Positions 1 to 8,799 of a stretch of DNA of 64,000 bases are shown here, one piece after another. A model generated the notes under the pieces. That model was not told the DNA's origin. It did not search any database and was given only the letters and a program-made list of their open reading frames with translations. The position numbers were made by a program, and so were the translations under genes. Numbering within the stretch: position 1 is the stretch's first letter; each line of letters begins with the position of its first letter. Origin of the DNA: VAXT01 sp963698015 (lineage in GTDB: Bacteria > Actinomycetota > Thermoleophilia > Gaiellales > Gaiellaceae). The DNA lies in the NCBI GenBank assembly GCA_963698015.1, contig OY969109.1, positions 1,116,001-1,180,000 on the forward strand. The letters run 5' to 3'.

Positions 1-259
1 GGACGATGACGAGGAAGACCATCGTCAGCCCGTGGACGGTCATCACTTCGTTGTAGTGCTCGGCCGACAGGAACTTCTCGTTCGTGTGCGCGAGCTGCGT
101 GCGCATGAGGATGGCGAGGATCCCGCCCGCGCCGAAGAAGATCAGGCACGTGATCAGGTAGAGGATCCCGATCCGCTTGTGGTCGACGGTCGTGATCCAC
201 GACGTGAAGCGTCCGCGGTACCACGGCACCGGGTAGACGGGCTCGGCCCTAACCGCCAC
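1..259 (-). CDS. ctaD: cytochrome c oxidase subunit I, N-terminal part (runs off the window)
   Basis: This is the catalytic heme-copper subunit of an aa3/caa3-type terminal oxidase in the cytoplasmic membrane. Only about 86 N-terminal codons are inside the window. They read as a typical subunit I start: a short cytosolic lead, the motif TTVDHKRIG, a first membrane helix, and the start of helix II with EVMTVHGLTM, which carries a conserved heme-region His. The GTG start at 257-259 overlaps the end of subunit II by 11 bases, so the two genes are translationally coupled. The start is inferred from this overlap and from the position of the conserved lead. Confidence 0.9.
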   Translation of the reverse strand, partial: MAVRAEPVYPVPWYRGRFTSWITTVDHKRIGILYLITCLIFFGAGGILAILMRTQLAHTNEKFLSAEHYNEVMTVHGLTMVFLVIV

Positions 260-1262
260 CGACGAACTCCTTCCGCAGGTAGGCGACGAGCGACGCTAGC
301 TCCTGCGGCGTCCAGCCCTTGCCGACGGGCGGCATCTTGCGCTTTCCGTTCGCGAGCAGGGTCGCGAGCTGCTGCGGGTTGGCGAGCGTCGCGTTCCCCT
401 TCAGCGCCGGGCCGATCACGCCCTGGCCCTGCATGCCGTGACAGGGAGCGCACGCGCCCTCGAAGGTCATCTGCCCGATGTTCTGGCTCACGTGGAGCTG
501 CGTCGCAACCCAGCTCTCGTATTCGCTGTTCGAGACCGCGCGCACCTGCGTGAGCATCATCGCGTGCTCGATCCCGCAGAACTCGGCGCACTGCCCCTGG
601 TAGATCCCCTCGTGGTCCGCCTGGAACCAGGTGTGGTTCACCTTGCCGGGAATCGCGTCCATCTTCCCCGCGAGCTCCGGGACCCACCAGCTGTGGATCA
701 CGTCGAACGACGGTGCCGTGACCACCAGGTAGATCGGGCGCTGGGCCGGGACGACCAGCTGGTTGATCGACACGGCGCCGTTCGGATACGTGTAGCGCCA
801 GTAGAACTGGCGCCCCTCGACGTGGACGGTCATCCTCGGGCCGGCTGCGCCCGCCGCGGGCACGTCCTGGATCCCGGGCAGTTTGTAGAAGACGACGCTG
901 ATGATCGCGGCGAGGATCAGCACCGGAATCGCCGTCCAGATCAGCTCGAGCCGGGTGTGGCCGCGGATCTGCGGGCCCTCCGCTGTCCGCGTCCGGCCAC
1001 GGTTTCGGAAGCGGACGACGAACAGGATCAGCGCGCCTTCGACGATGACGAAGATCACGCCCGTTACGACCAGGACGACCAGGTAGAGGTCTCGAATCCC
1101 TCCGGCGTTCGGCGAGTCGGCCGGCGGGAAGGCTCTGCCAGCATCGGCGAGCGCCGTCCCGGTGAGGACGAGCGCCAGTGCCGTGAGGCTCAGACAGGCG
1201 GAGAGGAGCTTCCGGCGCACGGGCGCTGGCATTCTAAGAAGGTGGGGTCCGTGAAGCGACAT
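249..1262 (-). CDS. ctaC: cytochrome c oxidase subunit II with fused cytochrome c domain (caa3 type)
   Basis: Subunit II accepts electrons at the CuA centre and passes them to subunit I. The 337-residue product has a secretory N-terminus (about residues 11-40), two membrane helices (about 58-83 and 107-126) and a cupredoxin domain. CuA ligands are visible as H190, C225, E227, C229, H233 and a Met at 235/236 (CAEFCGIEHAMM). A C-terminal class I cytochrome c domain has CAPCH at 271-275 and a candidate axial Met at 310, so electrons can enter directly from cytochrome c or a complex III supercomplex. I chose ATG 1262 because AGGAG lies just upstream; ATG 1232 has no ribosome site. The start codon is only 15 bp from the divergent gene at 1278. 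Confidence 0.93.
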   Translation of the reverse strand: MSLHGPHLLRMPAPVRRKLLSACLSLTALALVLTGTALADAGRAFPPADSPNAGGIRDLYLVVLVVTGVIFVIVEGALILFVVRFRNRGRTRTAEGPQIRGHTRLELIWTAIPVLILAAIISVVFYKLPGIQDVPAAGAAGPRMTVHVEGRQFYWRYTYPNGAVSINQLVVPAQRPIYLVVTAPSFDVIHSWWVPELAGKMDAIPGKVNHTWFQADHEGIYQGQCAEFCGIEHAMMLTQVRAVSNSEYESWVATQLHVSQNIGQMTFEGACAPCHGMQGQGVIGPALKGNATLANPQQLATLLANGKRKMPPVGKGWTPQELASLVAYLRKEFVGGG

Positions 1263-1277
1263 TGAGTCTCCTGCCTC

Positions 1278-1577
1278 ATGTCTGAGCGCTCGGTCGTCGA
1301 GCTCCCTCCGGAGATCGGTGAGCCGTTCGAGGTGTTCCTCAACGGCGTTCCTCAGCGCGCCGGGCGCGACTTCCGGGTCGAGGGCCGGCAGCTCGTGTTC
1401 GAGCGGAGTCTCGCCCGCGAGGGGCGGCTCGGCTTCTGGCGCTGGCTGTCGCTCTTCCTCGGCATCGCGGGCACGTACCGGCAGAACGACAGCGTCGACG
1501 TCGTCTACGACGTGGCGGGAAGGCGCGAGGTGGCGAGCCTCGCTATCGAATCGACAGCGACTCGTTCGCCGAGCTGA
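1278..1577 (+). CDS. conserved hypothetical protein, 99 aa
   Basis: A small acidic protein without signal peptide. It contains a central well-ordered stretch (RLGFWRWLSLFLGIAGTYR, about 60-79) and ends in a short beta-rich part with NDSVDVVYDV. I recall very similar short proteins with PPEI...VFVNG and GIAGTYRQNDSVD motifs in Thermoleophilia genomes, but I know of no assigned function. It diverges from subunit II across 15 bp, so its promoter must lie within ctaC or it is leaderless. Its 3' end overlaps the convergent Kelch gene by 35 bases. I consider it real because of the recognisable family sequence. Confidence 0.7.
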   Translation: MSERSVVELPPEIGEPFEVFLNGVPQRAGRDFRVEGRQLVFERSLAREGRLGFWRWLSLFLGIAGTYRQNDSVDVVYDVAGRREVASLAIESTATRSPS

Positions 1578-2481
1578 CCGCGAGCCCGGGTGTCGTCCCG
1601 CCTGCAATCGCGTACACCTTGTGGCCGAAGGCGGCCACACCGAGCCCGTGGCGTGGAGTCGGGAGATCGGGGAGGCGCGACCAGCGGCGCCGTCGGACGT
1701 CGTAGCGGTAGACGGCCCGGATCGTGACGCTCGGAGTCTCGCCGCCGACCGAGACGAGCCAGCGCCCGAGGCCGGCCGCTCCCGTGCCGCCTCGCCGCGC
1801 AGGGACCGGTTTCAGGCGCCGCCACTTTCTCGTCCCTGGGGCGTAGGACTCGAGCAGCCGCAGGTTCGTGTCCGCGCCGGCGAGCCGCCCGCCGACGGCG
1901 TAGATGCGCCCACCGAGGGCCGCGACGCCGAGGTGCTCGCGCGCAGTCGGCCCGGGGAAGGACGACCATCGCCTGCGGGCGATGTCGTAGACGAGCGCGT
2001 TTCTCGCGAGCGCTCTCCCACCCGAGGCGCCTGCGGTCACCCCGCCGACGACGTAGAGCTTGCCCCGGACGATCGCCGCTCCGGCGGCCGCCCGTTCCTC
2101 CGGCATCGCAGGCAGTCGCCTCCATGCACCGTTCGAGAAGGAGAAGAGCGTCGCCAGGCGCGAGCGGTCGGCCGCGTACCCGCCCGCGACGTACAGCTTC
2201 CCCCGGTAGCCGGCGCTCATCGCGTGGTCGACCGAGACCGGCAGATCGGGCACCTGCCGCCAGCTGTCCCGCCCCGGCGAGTACGCGTCGACGCGCGCCG
2301 AGTTCCGGCCGTCGTCCGTGAAGCCGCCGACGATGAAGATCTGCCCGTCCGCGACAGCGGCCGTGACCTCGCCGCGCGCGAGTGGAAGCGGGGCACCGCG
2401 TCCCCACTCCGCGGTCGAGCCGGCGGCGAGCGCCGGGAACAGAAGCGCGAGCACCGTCGCGGCGGGACGCATGCCGGACAT
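1543..2481 (-). CDS. secreted Kelch-repeat beta-propeller protein
   Basis: The 312-residue protein has a hydrophobic N-terminal signal (PAATVLALLFPALAAGS) and then about six Kelch-type blades. Each blade shows a hydrophobic strand ending in GG (FIVGG, LYVAGG, LYVVGG, IYAVGG, LVSVGG) followed about 25 residues later by a W or Y in RW-like strands. Such proteins are usually exported binding or scaffold proteins; the ligand cannot be told from sequence. Two nearby ATG codons (2481 and 2472) are possible starts. It stands alone, diverging from the flavoprotein gene at 2664 and converging with the 1278 gene. Confidence 0.8.
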   Translation of the reverse strand: MSGMRPAATVLALLFPALAAGSTAEWGRGAPLPLARGEVTAAVADGQIFIVGGFTDDGRNSARVDAYSPGRDSWRQVPDLPVSVDHAMSAGYRGKLYVAGGYAADRSRLATLFSFSNGAWRRLPAMPEERAAAGAAIVRGKLYVVGGVTAGASGGRALARNALVYDIARRRWSSFPGPTAREHLGVAALGGRIYAVGGRLAGADTNLRLLESYAPGTRKWRRLKPVPARRGGTGAAGLGRWLVSVGGETPSVTIRAVYRYDVRRRRWSRLPDLPTPRHGLGVAAFGHKVYAIAGGTTPGLAVSSANESLSIR

Positions 2482-2663
2482 GGTACGAGCCGGGCGATTC
2501 CCGACCGAAACAGGCGGCGGCAAGGCCGCACTTGCTCGAGCCTGCACGTAGGCCCGGACCACCCGGCTCGTCCCAGTGGATGCCCCGGCGGCTGAGTTCT
2601 TGCGCTCAGCCTCCCCGCGTTGTGAGCGAGACTCCCGGCCTGGATGTGGAAGGAGGCACTCGA

Positions 2664-4049
2664 GTGAACCACTACGACCTGATCGTGCTCGGCTCCGGCT
2701 CGGCGGCCCGCGACGCGGCGGCGAAGGCCGTCCAGCAGTGCGACGCGAGCGTCGCGCTCGTCGAGAGCACCCGTTGGGGCGGCAGCTGTCCGAACGTGGC
2801 CTGCAAGCCGACGAAGGCCTATCTCGTCGTGGCCGAGTTGTTCCACGATGTGAACCGCCTCGCCGAGAAGCTCGGCATCGACATCGGGCCTGCACGGCTC
2901 GACCTCGCGCGGGTCAAGGCGCGCAAGGACTCGCTCAAGAAGGGCGACGCGAAGTGGATGGCGGACCTTCAGGAAGCCGCCTTCGACACGTACGACGGCG
3001 AGGCCGAGCTGCTCGGGCCCGGCTCCGTCCGGGTCGGCGGCGAGGAGCTGAGCGCCGACCGGATCCTGATCGCGACCGGCTCGCGGACTGCGGTGCCGCC
3101 GATCGACGGGATCGACGAGATCGACTGGATCGACCACGTGTCGGCTCTCGAGCTGACCGAGCTCCCGGAGTCGCTGCTCGTCGTCGGCGGCGGGCCGGTC
3201 GGGCTCGAGTTCGCGCAGATCTTCGCGCGCTTCGGTTCACGCGTGACGATCGTCCAGGGCGCGGATCGTATCTCGCCGCGCTCCGACGAGCAGGCCTCAA
3301 CGGTGCTGCACGCGGCGCTCGAGGAGGACGACGGGGTCGAGATCGTCCTCTCGTCGACCGTGTCGAGCGTTCGGCCCGAGGGAGACGAGGTCGTGGCCGC
3401 GGTCGGATCGAGGGAGATCCGCGTTGCGAAGGTCCTCCTCGCCTCGGGACGCGCACCGAACGTCGAGGCGCTGCACCTCGACGAGCTCGGGATCGAGCAC
3501 GACCGCGCGGGCATCCTCGCCGACGAGCTGATGCGCACCTCCGTCGACGGGATCTGGGCGGCCGGAGACGTGACGGGCCGCTACCAGTTCACGCCGATCG
3601 CCCAGTACCAGGCGCGGATCGCGATCGACGACATGTTCGGACGAGACCCGGCCCCGGCGGACTATTCGGTGCTGCCGACCACGATCTTCACCGAGCCGGA
3701 GCTGGCCGCGGTCGGCCTCACGGAGCAGGAGGCGCGCGACCAGGGGATCGAACACGAGGCCGTCATGCACGACATCAAGTACGTCCAGCGCTCGTCGTAC
3801 AAGGAGCAGAAGCGCGGCCTGTACAAGATCATCTACGAGACCGGAACGAGACGGGTCATCGGGCTCCACGTCGTCGCGCCGAACGGGGGCGACATCGTCC
3901 ACGGCCTCTCGCTCGCGCTCCGGCTCGGGGGGACGGTCGACGACCTGGCCGCGATGCACCACGTCTTCCCGACCTTCGCCGAGGGCGTGAAGGCGGCCGC
4001 CGAGCAGGCGATGCCGCAACCCGTCGAGATGGCCGCGATCTGCAACTAA
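2664..4049 (+). CDS. FAD-dependent pyridine nucleotide-disulfide oxidoreductase (MerA/lipoamide dehydrogenase-like)
   Basis: A cytosolic class I flavoprotein disulfide reductase of 461 residues. It has an N-terminal FAD Rossmann motif (VLGSGSAARDAA), the redox pair C42/C47 in GGSCPNVACKPTK, a NAD(P) motif (VVGGGPVGLEFA), the second FAD motif ending AAGDVTG, and a dimerisation domain. At the C-terminus the usual lipoamide dehydrogenase HPT catalytic His is replaced (HVFPTFAEGVK), which resembles the MerA-like branch. It lacks the MerA N-terminal metal domain and the C-terminal Cys pair, so mercury reduction is unlikely. GTG 2664 is fixed by AGGAGG seven bases upstream. The redox theme continues with the next two genes. 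Its true disulfide substrate is unknown. Confidence 0.85.
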   Translation: MNHYDLIVLGSGSAARDAAAKAVQQCDASVALVESTRWGGSCPNVACKPTKAYLVVAELFHDVNRLAEKLGIDIGPARLDLARVKARKDSLKKGDAKWMADLQEAAFDTYDGEAELLGPGSVRVGGEELSADRILIATGSRTAVPPIDGIDEIDWIDHVSALELTELPESLLVVGGGPVGLEFAQIFARFGSRVTIVQGADRISPRSDEQASTVLHAALEEDDGVEIVLSSTVSSVRPEGDEVVAAVGSREIRVAKVLLASGRAPNVEALHLDELGIEHDRAGILADELMRTSVDGIWAAGDVTGRYQFTPIAQYQARIAIDDMFGRDPAPADYSVLPTTIFTEPELAAVGLTEQEARDQGIEHEAVMHDIKYVQRSSYKEQKRGLYKIIYETGTRRVIGLHVVAPNGGDIVHGLSLALRLGGTVDDLAAMHHVFPTFAEGVKAAAEQAMPQPVEMAAICN

Positions 4050-4190
4050 AAAGAGCCCTACATGTGCCAAGTCCCGCCGACCCGGAGGCCTGCAGGACTT
4101 GACGACCGCACCTTCTCACACGCGTCCAGATTCGTCAAGGGGGAACTTGCGGCCGGGAACTTTTCGTCCTTCGCTACGTTTGAACAGGTG

Positions 4191-4583
4191 ATGACAAAGA
4201 TCAAGAAAACAGATCAGGAATGGCGTTCCGAGCTCACGCGGGAGCAGTACCGTGTGCTCCGCGAGAAGGGTACGGAGCGTCCGTTCACAGGTGAGTACGA
4301 CCACGTCTTCGAGCCCGGCACGTATCTCTGTGCCGGCTGCGGGGCCGAGCTCTTCGGGTCGGACACGAAGTACGACTCGGGTTGCGGCTGGCCGGCGTTC
4401 TACGCGCCGGCGACCGACGACGCGGTCGAGGAAGAGACGGACACGAGCCACTGGATGACCCGCACGGAGGTGCTGTGCGCCAACTGTGGAGGCCACCTCG
4501 GGCACGTGTTCCCGGATGGACCGCACCCGACCGGGCAGCGGTACTGCATCAACTCTGCGGCATTGAAACTGGAGGAGGAGTAG
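4191..4583 (+). CDS. msrB: peptide-methionine (R)-S-oxide reductase MsrB
   Basis: It reduces the R epimer of methionine sulfoxide in oxidised proteins. The 130-residue product is a complete MsrB fold: zinc ligands C47, C50, C96 and C99 in two CxxC pairs, the catalytic C119 in GQRYCINSAAL, a second Cys at 65 and the conserved SGCGWPAF and SHWMTRTEV stretches. I start at ATG 4191 because it begins the family domain; a longer in-frame extension from 4062 has no family similarity. The gene overlaps msrA by one base (TAGTG), so the pair is translated together. Confidence 0.93.
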   Translation: MTKIKKTDQEWRSELTREQYRVLREKGTERPFTGEYDHVFEPGTYLCAGCGAELFGSDTKYDSGCGWPAFYAPATDDAVEEETDTSHWMTRTEVLCANCGGHLGHVFPDGPHPTGQRYCINSAALKLEEE

Positions 4584-5071
4584 TGGAGAGAAAGGCAACG
4601 TTCGGAGCGGGCTGCTTCTGGGGCGTCGAGGCGGCGTTCAGGCAGCTCGACGGCGTCACGAAGACCCGAGTCGGCTACTCGGGTGGGCACACCCAGAATC
4701 CGTCTTACGAGGACGTGTGCTCGCACGGGACAGGGCATGCAGAGGTCGTCGAGGTCACCTACGACGACGAGCGGCTCTCGTACAACGATCTGCTCCGGGT
4801 CTTCTGGGACAAGCACGATCCGACGCAGCTCAATCGCCAGGGTTGGGACATCGGCGACCAGTACCGGTCGGCGATCTTCTTCCACGACGAGGAGCAGCAC
4901 GAGACCGCGACCCGCTCGAAGGAGCAGCAGCAGGGGCGATACAAGCGGCCGGTCGTCACGCAGGTCGAGCCTGCGCAGACCTTCTACGAGGCCGAGGACT
5001 ACCACCAGCAGTATCTCGAGAAGCGCGGCCGCTCGACCTGCACTCCCGCGCTGCGCACAGCAGTCGGCTAG
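4583..5071 (+). CDS. msrA: peptide-methionine (S)-S-oxide reductase MsrA
   Basis: It reduces the S epimer of methionine sulfoxide and complements MsrB. The 162-residue protein has the catalytic Cys at position 11 in GCFWGVE, the conserved VGYSGGHTQNPSYEDVCSH segment (19 residues), the substrate motif HDPTQLNRQGWDIGDQYRS and a C-terminal Cys (RSTCTPAL) that can serve as the resolving residue. The GTG start overlaps the msrB stop and follows GGAGGAGGAG. The gene ends head-on against the deacetylase gene with no spacer between the two stop codons. Confidence 0.94.
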   Translation: MERKATFGAGCFWGVEAAFRQLDGVTKTRVGYSGGHTQNPSYEDVCSHGTGHAEVVEVTYDDERLSYNDLLRVFWDKHDPTQLNRQGWDIGDQYRSAIFFHDEEQHETATRSKEQQQGRYKRPVVTQVEPAQTFYEAEDYHQQYLEKRGRSTCTPALRTAVG

Positions 5072-5638
5072 CTAGACGAGCTCGTCGACCCCGACGAACT
5101 CGGCTCCACGTTCCTGCAGGCCGGCGATCACTCGGCCGAGACCATCGGCGGTGACCGTCGGCCAGGCGTGGAGGAGGACGATTCCGGCCCCGACTCCGGC
5201 GACGAGCTCATCGACCGTGCGGCCGTCGTCCCAGTCGCGCGGATCCTCGTCCCAGCCCACGTGCCGGTAGCCGAGCTCTTCGATCGCAGCCAGAACTCTC
5301 GGGTCGTCCATCCCGGAGCCGAACGGGCAGCGGAACCAGGGCTTCGGGTCGACCCCGGTCGTTTCCATGATCGTCGCCTCGGCCTTCTTGATGTCGTCAC
5401 GCAGCCACTCGTCGGACAGCGCGTCCATGGGGGCGTGGTAGTTCGAGTGGTTGCCGACCAGGTGCCCGGCCGCGGCGATGCGCCGGGCGATCTCAGGATT
5501 CGCGCGCGTCCAGCGGCCCTGGAGGAAGAACGAGCCACGGATTCGCTCGGAGGCGAGCGTCTCGAGGATGCGGTCCTCTCCGCCGGGCCGGTTCGGCCGG
5601 CCCGGGAACTCCGTGTCGAAGGTGAGCGCGACCTGCAT
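5072..5638 (-). CDS. NodB-type polysaccharide/amino-sugar deacetylase, last gene of the sugar operon
   Basis: A 188-residue carbohydrate esterase 4 fold. Visible motifs are TFDTEF (motif 1), HSNYH with H64 and H68 (motif 2), RCPFGSG (motif 3), GWDEDPRDWDD and LLHAW (motif 5). In motif 1 the second Asp of the usual TFDDG, normally a metal ligand, is Thr, so metal binding or activity may be altered. There is no signal peptide, so it should act in the cytosol, unlike typical cell-wall CE4 enzymes. ATG 5638 overlaps the SIS gene stop (TGATG); GTG 5641 is an alternative. Its place at the end of an amino-sugar-like operon suggests deacetylation of an imported N-acetyl sugar or its phosphate; that is inference. 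Confidence 0.8.
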   Translation of the reverse strand: MQVALTFDTEFPGRPNRPGGEDRILETLASERIRGSFFLQGRWTRANPEIARRIAAAGHLVGNHSNYHAPMDALSDEWLRDDIKKAEATIMETTGVDPKPWFRCPFGSGMDDPRVLAAIEELGYRHVGWDEDPRDWDDGRTVDELVAGVGAGIVLLHAWPTVTADGLGRVIAGLQERGAEFVGVDELV

Positions 5639-6699
5639 CACTGAGCCAGCGTGACCTTGGTCAGGCCGGCTGGATGATCGGAGTCGAGCCCCTTTGCCGA
5701 GGCGAGCGCGCCCGCGAAGAGCTGGCCGGGGACGACCGAGAGGAGCGGTGAGAGAAGCGGTGAGGGCGCCTCGGGAACGGGGAGACGATACGCCGCGCCG
5801 GCGATCTCCGAGTGTGCGTTGCCACTGGCGACCAGCGTCGCGCCCGCGTCGCGCGCTCTACGGGCTGCCTCGACGATCGTCGGTAGCGCCGCGTCCTTCG
5901 AAGCGATCGTCCAGACGGGGAACAGCGGATCGAGGGCGGCGATCGGGCCGTGCGCGAGGTCGGTCGAGGTCAGCGGCTCGGCTGCGACGCGGCAGGTCTC
6001 GGTCAGCTTGAGCGCGATCTCGCGGGCGGTTGCGAACTCGATCCCGCGGCCGGTCACGAACATGCGGCCGACGTACGCGAACGCGCCCGCGACCGAGGCG
6101 ACAGCGTCCTCGAAGCCGGGGAGCGCCTCGGCCATGGACTCGGCTGTCCGGCCGATCTGGTCGACGATCTCGCTCGTTCTGCCTGCGACTGCGCCCGCCA
6201 GCAGCAAGAGCGCCGCGAGCTGGTTCACGTACGTCTTCGAGGCCGCGACGGCGTGCTCGGGCCCGGCAGCGAGCGGGAGCGTCAGATCGGCTGCCCGCGC
6301 GAGCTCGGAGTCGGTCTCGTTCGTCACTCCGATCGTCAGCGCACCTCGTTCTCTGGCGCGCTCGACGTAGGCGACGACATCGGGCGTGCGGCCGGACTGG
6401 GAGAGCGCGATGACGATCGACCGCTCGAGGTCGATCTTCGCGCCGTAGTAGACGGAGAGCGAGATCGAGTCCCGCAGGGCCGTCCACCCGGGCTCGAGGC
6501 CGAACGCGTACACGCCGTACGACGCGGCGTTGTCGGACGAGCCGTGGCCGACGAGCCGGACGATGTGCGGCCCGCGCTCGATCGCCGCCCGCGCAGCCTT
6601 CACGTACGCGGGCGCCTGCTCGACGAGGCGCAGCAGCGCCTGAGGCTGTTCGCGGATCTCGGCGAGGAACGTCTCGCCGGGGGCGGCGTGAGCCGTCAC
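5638..6699 (-). CDS. double-SIS-domain sugar-phosphate isomerase/deaminase (GlmS C-terminal-like)
   Basis: A 353-residue protein with two SIS domains and no glutamine amidotransferase domain. Sugar-phosphate binding segments are seen in GHGSSDNAASYG and ALSQSGRTPDVV in the first domain, and in VTGRGIEFATAREIALKLTE in the second; EPLTSTDLAHGP is the conserved GlmS/AgaS signature. Stand-alone proteins of this type act as ammonia-releasing glucosamine-6-phosphate deaminases (NagB-II) or AgaS-type isomerases. With no classical nagB in the operon, this is the likely route to fructose-6-phosphate. Its GTG start overlaps the upstream ATPase stop by four bases (GTGA). It is cytosolic. Confidence 0.82.
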   Translation of the reverse strand: MTAHAAPGETFLAEIREQPQALLRLVEQAPAYVKAARAAIERGPHIVRLVGHGSSDNAASYGVYAFGLEPGWTALRDSISLSVYYGAKIDLERSIVIALSQSGRTPDVVAYVERARERGALTIGVTNETDSELARAADLTLPLAAGPEHAVAASKTYVNQLAALLLLAGAVAGRTSEIVDQIGRTAESMAEALPGFEDAVASVAGAFAYVGRMFVTGRGIEFATAREIALKLTETCRVAAEPLTSTDLAHGPIAALDPLFPVWTIASKDAALPTIVEAARRARDAGATLVASGNAHSEIAGAAYRLPVPEAPSPLLSPLLSVVPGQLFAGALASAKGLDSDHPAGLTKVTLAQ

Positions 6700-7787
6700 G
6701 TCGCCTCCAGCCGCTCGCCGGTGGCCGAGTCGAAGAGGTGCGCCTCGTTCGGCCGCGGGTTGAGCGCGACCTGGTCCCCACGCCGAGGCACGTCCCGCGC
6801 CTTTGTCCGCGCGACGAGCTTCAGCTCCTCGCCGCCGACCTCGGCTACGCAGAACACGTACGCGTCGGCGCCGAGCTCCTCGACGATCTCGACCCGGGCG
6901 GACACGCCGTCCTGCCCGACCTCGAGTGACTCCGGGCGCAGTCCGAGGACGAGGTCGCCGCGCCCGTTCGAGCGCGCCACGCCGGCGAGCGCCTCGTCGA
7001 TCGCGACCTTTGTCTCGCCGAGTGCGATCGCGCCGTTCGTCCCTAGCTGCACCGGGCAGAGGTTCATCGTCGGGGAGCCGATGAAGCCGGCGACGAAGGT
7101 GTTCGTCGGCCGGTCGTACAGCTCGCGCGGCGACCCGCACTGCTGCAGCTTCCCGTCCCGGAGCACGGCGACCCGATGTCCGAGCGTCATCGCTTCCGCC
7201 TGGTCGTGCGTGACGTAAACCGTCGTCACGCCGAACTCGAGCTGCAGCGCCGCGACGTCGGCGCGCATCTGGACGCGCAGCTGCGCGTCGAGGTTCGAGA
7301 GCGGCTCGTCCATCAGGAAGACGCTCGGCACGCGGACGATCGCGCGCCCCATCGCGACGCGCTGACGCTCGCCGCCGGACAGCTGGCCGGGCTTCCGCTC
7401 GAGGTAGTGCTCGAGCCCGAGCATCCGGGCCACCTCCCGCACGCGCTGCTCCCGCACGTCCTTCCTGACCTTGGCGATCTTGAGCGGGAACCCGATGTTC
7501 TGGGCCACGGTCATGTACGGGTAGAGCGCGTAGTTCTGGAAGACCATCGAGACGTCCCGCTTCTTCGGCGGGACGTACGTGACGTCCCGCTCGCCGATGT
7601 AGACCGCTCCGGAGTCGACCTCCTCGAGCCCCGCGAGCATGCGGAGCGCGGTCGTCTTGCCCGAGCCTGAGGGGCCGACGAGGACCATGAACTCGCCGTC
7701 CTCGACGTGGAGGTCGAGCGCATCGACCGCGGGCGTGTCGGTGCCTGGGTACATCTTCGTCGCCCGGAGGAAGCGGACGTCAGCCAT
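6696..7787 (-). CDS. sugar ABC transporter ATP-binding protein (MalK/UgpC/MsiK type)
   Basis: It energises the two permeases encoded upstream. The 363-residue protein has Walker A GPSGSGKTT (about 38-46), the Q-loop in MVFQNYALYP, signature LSGGERQR, Walker B VFLMDEP, the H-loop THDQAEA and a C-terminal OB/TOBE regulatory region typical of MalK-like subunits. Such ATPases are often shared among several sugar transporters, but here it is embedded in the operon between the kinase and the SIS gene with short overlaps at both ends (8 and 4 bases). Confidence 0.92.
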   Translation of the reverse strand: MADVRFLRATKMYPGTDTPAVDALDLHVEDGEFMVLVGPSGSGKTTALRMLAGLEEVDSGAVYIGERDVTYVPPKKRDVSMVFQNYALYPYMTVAQNIGFPLKIAKVRKDVREQRVREVARMLGLEHYLERKPGQLSGGERQRVAMGRAIVRVPSVFLMDEPLSNLDAQLRVQMRADVAALQLEFGVTTVYVTHDQAEAMTLGHRVAVLRDGKLQQCGSPRELYDRPTNTFVAGFIGSPTMNLCPVQLGTNGAIALGETKVAIDEALAGVARSNGRGDLVLGLRPESLEVGQDGVSARVEIVEELGADAYVFCVAEVGGEELKLVARTKARDVPRRGDQVALNPRPNEAHLFDSATGERLEAT

Positions 7788-8799
7788 CGGCCGGCCTTTC
7801 GGGCTCGAGGGCGGCGACCGCGTCGTCGAGCTCGCGCCTGACGCGCTCCTGGGCCTCGGCGCCGGCTCCGAGCTCGTCCAGGCCGAGGAGGGCGGCCCCG
7901 ACGATCGGCGGAGACTCGGTGTTGCGAACGGTGATCGAGTCTCCGACCTCGCGCAGCCCCGTCTCGACGGCGGCCTCGAGCGTGCCGTTTCCGGGCCTGA
8001 GCAGGCCGCCGCCGAGCAGGATCTCGACGGGGTCGTGCGTGAGCTCGAGCCGCTCGAGCGCGACGCGGGCCAGCGCGACGACCTCGTCGGCGAGGCGCTG
8101 GACGATCTCGGCGGCCACTCCGTCCCGCGCCGCATCGGCGAACACGACGGGCGGCAGCTCCCCGAGGCGCCTCTGGGGAATCCGGCCGTGGTGGATCGCC
8201 TCGGCCAGCTCGCTCGGAGTCGCGAGCCCGAAGTGGGCCGGAACCGATTGCTCGAGCGTCGTCCGCTCGCCGCGCCCGTCCTCGCTACGGGCCGCCGCGA
8301 AGACCGCAGCGAGGCCGACGTCGTAGCCACCGCCCCAGTCGCCGGTGATCGCGCCGAGCGCCGGGAAGCGCGCATGGCGTCCGTCGGGAGCGATGCCGAC
8401 GCAGTTGATCCCGGTTCCGCAGACGACGGCGACGCCCCAGCCCTGCTCCGTCCCGGCGCGCAGGATCGCGAAGGTGTCGTTGTCGACGATCGTTCTCGTC
8501 GACCAGCCGCGTGCGCCGACCGCGTCGTGGAACTCCTGCACCTCCGAGGGAAGATCGACCCCGGCGATCAGCAGCTGGCCGAGCTCGGTCACGGGCCCGT
8601 CGTCGGTCGGCACTCCGGCGGTGCCCGCCGCGCGCTCGAGCAGCTCAGCAAGCACGTCCAGGGAGCCCTCGAGGCCGAGGTAGTGCGGCGAGCTCAGCGG
8701 CCCGCGTTCGAGTGCGAGCAGCGTTCCGTCGGCGGCGACGAGCGCGAGGTCGGTCTTCGTCGCGCCGCCGTCCACGGCCAGAAGCGCGGCGCCGCTCAT
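7780..8799 (-). CDS. BadF/BadG-family sugar kinase (N-acetylglucosamine kinase-like)
   Basis: A 339-residue ASKHA-fold ATPase. The phosphate-1 motif is AVDGGATKTD (residues about 8-17), the phosphate-2 region is VVCGTGINCVGI with the downstream TGDWGGGYDVG loop, and the adenosine motif is LGGGLLRPG. Bacterial members of this family phosphorylate GlcNAc, MurNAc or glucosamine. In this operon it would phosphorylate the imported sugar so that the GH4 and SIS enzymes can act. ATG 8799 overlaps the GH4 stop by four bases. Exact sugar specificity cannot be read from the sequence. Confidence 0.83.
   Translation of the reverse strand: MSGAALLAVDGGATKTDLALVAADGTLLALERGPLSSPHYLGLEGSLDVLAELLERAAGTAGVPTDDGPVTELGQLLIAGVDLPSEVQEFHDAVGARGWSTRTIVDNDTFAILRAGTEQGWGVAVVCGTGINCVGIAPDGRHARFPALGAITGDWGGGYDVGLAAVFAAARSEDGRGERTTLEQSVPAHFGLATPSELAEAIHHGRIPQRRLGELPPVVFADAARDGVAAEIVQRLADEVVALARVALERLELTHDPVEILLGGGLLRPGNGTLEAAVETGLREVGDSITVRNTESPPIVGAALLGLDELGAGAEAQERVRRELDDAVAALEPERPADG

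Noticed and set aside
2664..4049. Mercuric reductase assignment.
   Set aside because: It resembles MerA at the C-terminal FPTFAEG segment but lacks the terminal Cys pair and metal-binding domain, and no other mer genes are nearby.
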